In this document: positions 58,256 to 64,000 of the stretch, piece by piece
Position numbering within the stretch: the first letter of the stretch is position 1
How the letters are laid out: the number at the start of each line of letters is the position of its first letter
DNA from: Palsa-89 sp963824345
GTDB lineage: Bacteria > Acidobacteriota > Terriglobia > Bryobacterales > Bryobacteraceae
NCBI GenBank assembly: GCA_963824345.1
Contig: CAWGOZ010000012.1
Span: 372,001-436,000, forward strand
Direction of reading: 5' to 3'
Length of the DNA: 64,000 bases
The notes under the pieces: model-generated
Told to the model about the DNA's origin: nothing
Database searches by the model: none
What the model saw: only the letters and a program-made list of their open reading frames with translations
Made by a program: the position numbers and the translations under genes

Positions 58256-60195
58256 CCCCGAAGTTACAGGTTGCCGGCACACTTGTAGAAGGGGCTTCCC
58301 AAGCCGCGCGGAAAACCACTTCGTATTTTACGAGCACCCAGTTCGAGCCCGGTTACTGGTGGGCCGAACTTACCGCCGACACCACGCTCGAATCCGACTA
58401 TATCCTGCTGCAGCTCTGGCTGCATCCGCCGGTAGACGGCGTCTGGAATCCGCCCACGCGCGCGTTGATCGATAAGGCCGTGCGATCAATCCTCGAACGG
58501 CAATTGCCGGATGGCGGTTTTAACATCTATCCGCAGGGACCGGCCGACCTCAGCGCGACAGTGAAGGCGTATTTTGCCCTGAAGCTAGCCGGTTTGGACT
58601 ATAACGATTTGCGGTTGGCGCGGGCGCGGGAAAGAATCCTCGCGATGGGCGGCATCCGGGCCGCCAACAGCTATGTCAAGATCAACCTGAGCCTGTTCGA
58701 TCTGTTTCCGCGCGACCAGGCTCCCTCCATCCCTCCCGAGATGGTGCTGTTCGGAAACTTCATCTATGAGATGTCGTCCTGGACCCGCGCGATCGTTATT
58801 CCACTGTCGATTGTGCATGCCTTCAACCCGCGGCGTCCCGTTCCAGCAGGCTTCGATCTTCAGGAACTTTTCATCGCGGATGGAAGAGCCGCGGACGGAA
58901 ACATGGGCTTTTTGCCCGACCGGGACAGCTTCACCTGGCGCAACGTTTTTCTGCGGCTCGATCGGGCTCTGAAGCTTTACGAAAAGCACGGTTCTAAGTC
59001 CATCCGGCAGCGCGCCATCCACAAAGCCGAGCAATGGATGCTGGAGCACACCCGCTATACCGACGGCGTGGCCGCAATTTATCCGCCCATGATGTATGTG
59101 ATTATGGCGCTGGATCTGCTGGGCTATGCTCCCGATTCTCCGCAGCGTTTGGATGCCCAGCGGCAGTTCGACCGGCTGATGGTCAATGATGGCAACCGCT
59201 TCTTTTTCCAGCCTTGTTTCTCGGTGGTTTGGGATACCGCAATTGCCGCCTTCGCGTTGGGCGAAGCCGCCGAACCGGAGCACGATGCGTTGCGCCGCTC
59301 CGCCGACTGGCTGCTGACCAAGGAAGTGCGCCGCAAAGGCGACTGGTCCGTGAAACGTCCGAAGACAGAACCGTCCGGCTGGTACTTCGAATTCGCCAAT
59401 GAATTCTATCCGGATATCGACGACACCGCCATGGTGCTTCTGGCCCTGAACCGTTCGAGCGCGTCGCGATCGGAGGACCAGCAAGCCTCCGAGCATCGCG
59501 CCATTCAATGGCTGTTCGACATGCAATCGAAAGACGGCGGCTGGGCGGCGTTCGACGTAGATAACGATTGGCGCCCGCTGAGCTTCGTTCCGTTTGCCGA
59601 TCATAACGCCATGCTCGATCCGACCTGTCCCGACATTACCGGGCGCGTGCTGGAGGCGTTGTGCGCTTACGGCTACAATCGCGCGAACCCGGCAGTGGAG
59701 AAGGGCGTGCGATATCTCATTGGCTCGCAGGAAGAAGACGGGAGCTGGTACGGACGCTGGGGAGTGGATTATGTGTACGGCACGTTTCTGGCGTTGCGTG
59801 GATTAGCCGCGGCGGGCGTGAGCGATCGCGAGGCATACGTCCAGCGAGGCCTGGAGTGGGTCCGCTCCATTCAGAATTTTGACGGCGGCTGGGGTGAAAG
59901 TTGCGATAGTTACCGGCTGAAGAGTTTCGTGGCCGCGCCCAGCACTCCTTCGCAAACGGCTTGGGCGGTACTCGCGCTGCTGGCGGGCGGCGACACCACC
60001 AGTTCCAGCCTGCACGACGGCATTGAATATTTGATTCGAACCCAAAACAACGATGGAACGTGGAACGAAGAGCTGGCTACTGGAACGGGATTTCCGCAGG
60101 TCTTCTACCTGCGTTACCACCTGTATCGGAATTCCTTCCCGCTGCTGGCGTTGAATACGTTTCTGAAGATCAAGTCCGGATCGAACGGACATTGA
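58252..60195 (+). CDS. shc: Squalene-hopene cyclase
   Basis: Cyclises squalene to hopene/hopanol at the membrane. The 647-residue protein has the family's alpha/alpha-barrel with QW repeats (for example QLPDGGFNIYP, QSKDGGWAAFD, QEEDGSWYGRWG, QNFDGGWGES, QNNDGTWNE). The catalytic DxDD acid motif is D388-I-D-D391. GRWGVDYVYGT is the usual cyclase substrate-cavity segment. Start overlaps ispH by 4 bases; hpnA follows 4 bases after the stop. The hydroxysqualene dehydroxylase at 22217 would supply its squalene. Confidence 0.96.
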   Translation: MTPKLQVAGTLVEGASQAARKTTSYFTSTQFEPGYWWAELTADTTLESDYILLQLWLHPPVDGVWNPPTRALIDKAVRSILERQLPDGGFNIYPQGPADLSATVKAYFALKLAGLDYNDLRLARARERILAMGGIRAANSYVKINLSLFDLFPRDQAPSIPPEMVLFGNFIYEMSSWTRAIVIPLSIVHAFNPRRPVPAGFDLQELFIADGRAADGNMGFLPDRDSFTWRNVFLRLDRALKLYEKHGSKSIRQRAIHKAEQWMLEHTRYTDGVAAIYPPMMYVIMALDLLGYAPDSPQRLDAQRQFDRLMVNDGNRFFFQPCFSVVWDTAIAAFALGEAAEPEHDALRRSADWLLTKEVRRKGDWSVKRPKTEPSGWYFEFANEFYPDIDDTAMVLLALNRSSASRSEDQQASEHRAIQWLFDMQSKDGGWAAFDVDNDWRPLSFVPFADHNAMLDPTCPDITGRVLEALCAYGYNRANPAVEKGVRYLIGSQEEDGSWYGRWGVDYVYGTFLALRGLAAAGVSDREAYVQRGLEWVRSIQNFDGGWGESCDSYRLKSFVAAPSTPSQTAWAVLALLAGGDTTSSSLHDGIEYLIRTQNNDGTWNEELATGTGFPQVFYLRYHLYRNSFPLLALNTFLKIKSGSNGH

Positions 60196-60199
60196 GGGC

Positions 60200-61174
60200 G
60201 TGAGGCCGACGCTTGTAACGGGAGCGACCGGCTTCCTGGGGTGGCACGTCGCCCACAAATTGCTTGCACGCGGGGAAAAGGTGCGGGCCTTGGTGAGAAA
60301 GACCAGCAGAGTGCGGGAATTGGACGGGGAAGTGGTGGTGGGGGACCTGCGCGATCCAGAATCGCTGGCGCTCGCTGTGGCAGGCTGCGCCGTGGTATAT
60401 CACGTAGCGGCGGATTATCGCCTGTGGGCTAAAGACCCCTCCGAGCTGTATCGCTCCAACGTGGAAGGCACGCGGAATCTGTTGACTGCGGCGCGCGATG
60501 CGGGCGTCGAGCGGGTGGTTTACACCAGTACGGTCGGTTGCATTGGATTGCCTCGGGACCGGCCCGGCGACGAGGAGAGCGAGGTTCATCTGGAGGAAAT
60601 GGCGGGCGCTTATAAGCGATCCAAATTTCAGGCGGAACAAGTTGCCACGGAATTTGCGCGCGCCGGTTTTCCGGTGGTGATCGTGAATCCAACGGCGCCG
60701 GTTGGAGATCACGATTTTAAGCCCACGCCCACCGGAAAGATCGTGGTGGATTACTTGAAGGGCGATTTGCCCGCGTTCGTCGACACTGGATTGAACCTGG
60801 TGGATGTGGATGACACGGCGGAGGGCCATTTGCTGGCCTGCGAGCGCGGCAAGACCGGGGAACGCTATATTTTGGGGTGCGAAAACGTCACTTTAGAGCA
60901 GATTTTGACCCGTTTAGCGGCCATTAGTGGCGGAAAAGCGCCCCGTTTCCGCATCCCCTATGCTGTGGCGTACGCGGCAGGCCTGGCGAGCACCGGTTGG
61001 GCCAGCCTGACTGGCCAGGAACCCCGGGCGCCGATCGACGCGGTGAAGATGGCTCGCAAGAAGATGTTCGTTTCGCTCGACAAGGCGAAGCGCGATCTGG
61101 GATTCAATCCGCAGCCTGTCGATGGCGCCCTGAAACGCGCGGTGGATTGGTTTCGTGCGAATGGTTACGTGTAA
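60200..61174 (+). CDS. hpnA: Hopanoid-associated sugar epimerase/reductase-like HpnA
   Basis: A 324-residue extended short-chain dehydrogenase. NAD-binding motif TGATGFLGWHVA is near the N-terminus, and VVYHVAADYRLW, the catalytic serine/threonine region YTSTVGCIG and the YKRSK Y-x3-K motif follow. This sequence style is that of HpnA, common in hopanoid clusters; its exact reaction is not well settled. Start GTG 60200. It sits between shc and the phosphorylase-like gene, with no gap to the latter. Confidence 0.88.
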   Translation: MRPTLVTGATGFLGWHVAHKLLARGEKVRALVRKTSRVRELDGEVVVGDLRDPESLALAVAGCAVVYHVAADYRLWAKDPSELYRSNVEGTRNLLTAARDAGVERVVYTSTVGCIGLPRDRPGDEESEVHLEEMAGAYKRSKFQAEQVATEFARAGFPVVIVNPTAPVGDHDFKPTPTGKIVVDYLKGDLPAFVDTGLNLVDVDDTAEGHLLACERGKTGERYILGCENVTLEQILTRLAAISGGKAPRFRIPYAVAYAAGLASTGWASLTGQEPRAPIDAVKMARKKMFVSLDKAKRDLGFNPQPVDGALKRAVDWFRANGYV

Positions 61175-61855
61175 TTGCTTGTATTTGTGGCTGCCGAACG
61201 CCGCGAGCTGGAAGGGCTGCTGGGGCACCTTGAGGGCGTTCGTAATCCGGATTGGCCCCTGGACTTCGCGCGAGCGGGCCGGTTGTATGGGGCGGGGGTG
61301 GTGATGGTGGCGAATGGTCCGGGCCCAAAACTGGCTGGGGCCGCGGTGGATATTGTGAACGAGCATGAAAGTATGGAGGGTCTGATCAGCGTGGGCTTTT
61401 GTGGCGGATTGCAGCGTTCACTCCGGGCCTGTGACATTTTTGCCGCAACGGAAGTGGTCGGCGCCGGGCCGGCGCTTGTGCCATCGAGTTCCCGGACATT
61501 CAAAACCGGGAAACTTCTATCTATTGATCGCGTAGTATCCACAGCGGCCGAGAAGGCCGCGCTAGCAAAGACCGCCGACGCGGTGGACATGGAAGCTGCG
61601 GCCGTGGCGGACCGGGCCAAGCGGTACCAGGTTCCGTTCTATGCCATCCGCGTGGTCACCGATACTTTCGAAGAGAGCTTTCCGCTGGATTTTAATGCCC
61701 TGCGATCGTCCGACGGCCGCTTCAGCCGAGTCAGAATAATTGGCGCTGCCATGCAAAGACCTTTCGCGGTGCTGCCGGAGTTGATCAAGCTAAACAGCAG
61801 AACAAAGCGCGCCACTCGAGTGCTGGGAGATTTTCTTGCCGATTCTCGATTCTGA
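61175..61855 (+). CDS. hpnG: Nucleoside phosphorylase-like protein, probable HpnG
   Basis: A 226-residue protein of the purine/uridine phosphorylase fold. HpnG releases adenine from adenosylhopane to give phosphoribohopane or ribosylhopane. The sequence has a short N-terminal strand (LVFVAAERREL), the glycine-rich SVGFCGGLQ loop, and VDMEAAAVADRA, a typical phosphorylase substrate motif. The identification as HpnG rests on place after hpnA; other phosphorylase-like roles are possible. TTG 61175 follows the hpnA stop directly. The radical SAM partner HpnH, which makes adenosylhopane, is not in the window. Confidence 0.7.
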   Translation: MLVFVAAERRELEGLLGHLEGVRNPDWPLDFARAGRLYGAGVVMVANGPGPKLAGAAVDIVNEHESMEGLISVGFCGGLQRSLRACDIFAATEVVGAGPALVPSSSRTFKTGKLLSIDRVVSTAAEKAALAKTADAVDMEAAAVADRAKRYQVPFYAIRVVTDTFEESFPLDFNALRSSDGRFSRVRIIGAAMQRPFAVLPELIKLNSRTKRATRVLGDFLADSRF

Positions 61856-62933
61856 ACAAATCGCCGCGCCTTCGCTCATGCGCGCCGCGGTTTATACCGG
61901 CTCTAGCCGGGTGTCGGTGGAACAGGTGCCGACGCCCGCTATCGGGCCGGGTGAACTTCTCATCCAAGTGGAGAGCTGCGGCATCTGCCATACCGATCTC
62001 AAGAAGATCGAATACAATCTGCTGGCCCCGCCAAGAATCTTCGGCCACGAGACCGCGGGGGTGGTGGCCGCCACCGGCGCAGGGGTACGTGGTTTCTCGG
62101 CCGGCGATCGCGTCATCGTCTTCCATCACATTCCCTGCCAGGAATGCTTCTATTGCCTCCACAAACTCTATGCGCAGTGCCCCGTTTACAAGAAGGTCGG
62201 TGTAACGGCGGGGTACGAGCCGGCGGGCGGAGGGTTTTCGCAATACGTGCGCGTCATGGATTGGATCGCCCGGCGCGGAGTGGAAAAGATCCCGGATGGA
62301 GTTTCGTATGATCGGGCTTGCTTTGTCGAGCCAGTGAACACCTGCCTGAAAGGATTGGTCCAGTTGGATCCTCAACCGGAAGATGTGGTGATTATCCTGG
62401 GCCAAGGGCCGATCGGTCTGCTGTTCACCATGTTGGCCGCGCTGCGCGGCGCCACGTTGGTTGCCACCGACAGCATGCCGTACCGGCGCGAATTAGCCGT
62501 GCGATTTGGGGCGGCGGCAGCTTTGGATCCGCGCGATCCCTGCCTGAGCGAACGGATCATGGAAATGACCGGTGGGCGCGGGGCCGATGCGGTGATCGTG
62601 GCCGCGTCTGCGCCCGGAATCGTGGAACAAGCAGTCCGGCATTCGCGGCCGGGCAGCCGGATTCTGCTGTTCGCCCAAACGTCGCATCAGGAGCGCGTGG
62701 AGCTGTCCGGGGCCGATATTTGCGTGGGAGAGCGCGCTCTGTTTGGCTCCTACAGCGCTTCCGTGGATCTTCAGAAGCAATCGGCTGACCTGGTTTTCAG
62801 CGGCGCATTGCCGGTGGAGGACTTGATATCGCACCGGTTTGCGCTCGCAGACATCGGAGCCGGAATCGAGCTGGCGTTGCATCCTGAGCCTAAATCGTTG
62901 AAAATTATAGTACAGCCTCAAAGGTGGTCTTAG
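61836..62933 (+). CDS. Zinc-dependent medium-chain alcohol dehydrogenase
   Basis: A 365-residue MDR-family enzyme. Catalytic zinc ligands are in CGICHTD and FGHETAG; the structural zinc loop is PCQECFYCLHKLYAQC. The Rossmann motif is LGQGPIGLLF. This places it with threonine/sorbitol-type dehydrogenases using NAD(P). TTG 61836 has GGGAGA at good distance and overlaps hpnG by 20 bases; ATG 61878 has no ribosome site. It is followed 38 bases later by a second enzyme of the same family. Whether either acts on hopanoid side chains is unknown; context only. Confidence 0.84.
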   Translation: MPILDSEQIAAPSLMRAAVYTGSSRVSVEQVPTPAIGPGELLIQVESCGICHTDLKKIEYNLLAPPRIFGHETAGVVAATGAGVRGFSAGDRVIVFHHIPCQECFYCLHKLYAQCPVYKKVGVTAGYEPAGGGFSQYVRVMDWIARRGVEKIPDGVSYDRACFVEPVNTCLKGLVQLDPQPEDVVIILGQGPIGLLFTMLAALRGATLVATDSMPYRRELAVRFGAAAALDPRDPCLSERIMEMTGGRGADAVIVAASAPGIVEQAVRHSRPGSRILLFAQTSHQERVELSGADICVGERALFGSYSASVDLQKQSADLVFSGALPVEDLISHRFALADIGAGIELALHPEPKSLKIIVQPQRWS

Positions 62934-62971
62934 GCAAAGTTGGCTTTTAAGGTGGAGAGGCAGGGGATTTC

Positions 62972-64000
62972 GTGGACAAGCAGATGAAAGCCGCAGTGCT
63001 GTATGGCAAAGAGGACTTGCAGATTGAGTCCGTGGCAGTACCAAGCATCGGAGATGGCGACGTACTGGTACGCGTGCAGGCGGCGCTGACGTGTGGAACC
63101 GACGTGAAAGTGTTCCGGCGGGGTTATCACGCCCGCATGATCGTGCCTCCAGCGTTGTTCGGGCACGAACTGGCCGGCGATATTGTCGCTATTGGCAAGA
63201 AAGTGCGGGGCTTCAAAGTTGGGCAGCGCGTAGTGGCGGCGAATTCTGCGCCCTGTCTCGAGTGTTTCTATTGCCAGCGGGGAAGCGAAAATCTGTGCGA
63301 AGATCTGCTGTTCAACAACGGCGCTTACGCGGAGTATATTCGCATTCCGTCCCGCATCGTCGAGCGGAATATGTACGAAATTCCGAGTCATGTGACGTAT
63401 CAGGACGCCGCCCTGGTAGAGCCCTTGGCCTGCGTGCTGCGAGGGATTGACGAGACCCCGGTGCGGGCCGGCGACACGGTAGCGGTGATCGGCTTGGGGC
63501 CCATCGGACTGATGTTCGTCCGGCTAGCCAAAGCCTACGGCGCGCGAGTGATCGCGCTCGGTCGACGCAAGACGCAGCTGGATCGAGCCGCGGCCATGGG
63601 CGCGGACGAATTGGTAATTTCGGGCGACCCAGCCGAGACGGTGGAAAAGGTCCGCGAACTCACCGGCGGCCGTGGAGCCGAGGTTGCCATTGAAGCGGTC
63701 GGGAGTCCGGAAGTTTGGGAGACAGCCGCTAAATCCCTGCGGCGCGGGGGCACGGTCAATTTCTTCGGCGGTTGCCCGAACGACAGCCGCATACAGTTGG
63801 ATACGCAGCTGCTGCACTACTCGGAAATTACCTGCAAAGCGAGTTTCCATCACACGCCCGCGCACATCCGCAAGGCTCTGGACTTCGTGAGCCGCGGCGT
63901 GATCACGGCGCGCGACTTCGTCAACCGCGTGGAACCGCTGACGAACCTGCTCGAAGTGATGCGGCACCTGATGAGCCACAACGGTCACATGAAGACCGCC
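62972..64000 (+). CDS. Zinc-dependent alcohol dehydrogenase, cut by window end
   Basis: The frame is open from GTG 62972 to the last base, giving 343 residues without a stop, so the C-terminus lies outside. Catalytic zinc ligands are in TCGTDVK and FGHELAG, the structural zinc loop is PCLECFYCQRGSENLC, and the Rossmann motif is IGLGPIGLMF. It is related to, but clearly different from, the preceding dehydrogenase. AGGGG stands before the GTG; ATG 62984 is an alternative four codons in. Substrate unknown; probably co-transcribed with the hopanoid genes. Confidence 0.83.
   Translation, partial: MDKQMKAAVLYGKEDLQIESVAVPSIGDGDVLVRVQAALTCGTDVKVFRRGYHARMIVPPALFGHELAGDIVAIGKKVRGFKVGQRVVAANSAPCLECFYCQRGSENLCEDLLFNNGAYAEYIRIPSRIVERNMYEIPSHVTYQDAALVEPLACVLRGIDETPVRAGDTVAVIGLGPIGLMFVRLAKAYGARVIALGRRKTQLDRAAAMGADELVISGDPAETVEKVRELTGGRGAEVAIEAVGSPEVWETAAKSLRRGGTVNFFGGCPNDSRIQLDTQLLHYSEITCKASFHHTPAHIRKALDFVSRGVITARDFVNRVEPLTNLLEVMRHLMSHNGHMKTA

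Overview
The window comes from the chromosome of a GC-rich, Gram-negative-type bacterium, most likely an acidobacterium of the Solibacter/Bryobacterales group. Four things point there. Two neighbouring secreted proteins (53185-57152) carry the Solibacter-type C-terminal domain (TIGR03437). There is a lipid A/Kdo gene, so an outer membrane is expected. Futalosine-route menaquinone genes and hopanoid genes occur together. A dispersed palindromic repeat of a kind I associate with Solibacter-like genomes recurs between genes. The taxonomic call is inference; I saw no rRNA or tRNA gene.

Layout. 1-11017: division and cell wall (dcw) cluster on the plus strand, murE(end)-murF-mraY-murD-ftsW-murG-murC-ftsQ-ftsA-ftsZ, mostly overlapping or abutting, with a probable internal promoter before murC. 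11047-12043: toxin-antitoxin-like pair (winged-helix-like protein plus PIN toxin) with its own promoter/operator. 12065-15289 (minus): split biotin carboxylase and biotin carrier protein, then an orphan efflux adaptor. 15288-20489: PLP decarboxylase, hybrid histidine kinase, pyrD-ridA and small secreted proteins. 20534-23711 (minus): secreted IPT/TIG-like protein, hydroxysqualene dehydroxylase hpnE and a 39-residue membrane peptide. 23728-26168 (minus): fused anthranilate synthase trpE(G) broken by two frameshifts, with a decayed coding stretch upstream.

26270-34964: envelope region with a FecR/DUF6600-like secreted protein, part of a Tad/Flp pilus locus (cpaB-tadB-tadC), a SPOR protein, several small proteins, a PilZ protein and a YdcF-like protein. 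35027-42781: TrmH-type methyltransferase, rarA, second PilZ protein, M2 peptidase, DnaC-like ATPase, VapBC, and a KBL-type synthase. 42799-47676: larB, an EamA transporter divergent from a CGNR regulator, a DUF192 lipoprotein, and mqnP-mqnE. 47755-57152: 5'-nucleotidase, cyclophilin, a natural WaaA-LpxK fusion, and two TIGR03437 proteins. 57266-64000: ispH-shc-hpnA-hpnG-like and two zinc alcohol dehydrogenases, the second cut by the window end.

How the genes work together. The dcw block makes lipid II and the divisome. IspH supplies isoprenoid precursors, HpnE (elsewhere in the window) acts in squalene formation, and Shc/HpnA/HpnG make and modify hopanoids. MqnE and MqnP belong to the futalosine menaquinone route. 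The most distinctive observations are the palindromic repeat family, which sits between convergent genes and also enters two reading frames; the WaaA-LpxK fusion; the antitoxin-like/PIN module with an overlapping operator; and the cluster of frameshifts around trpE(G).
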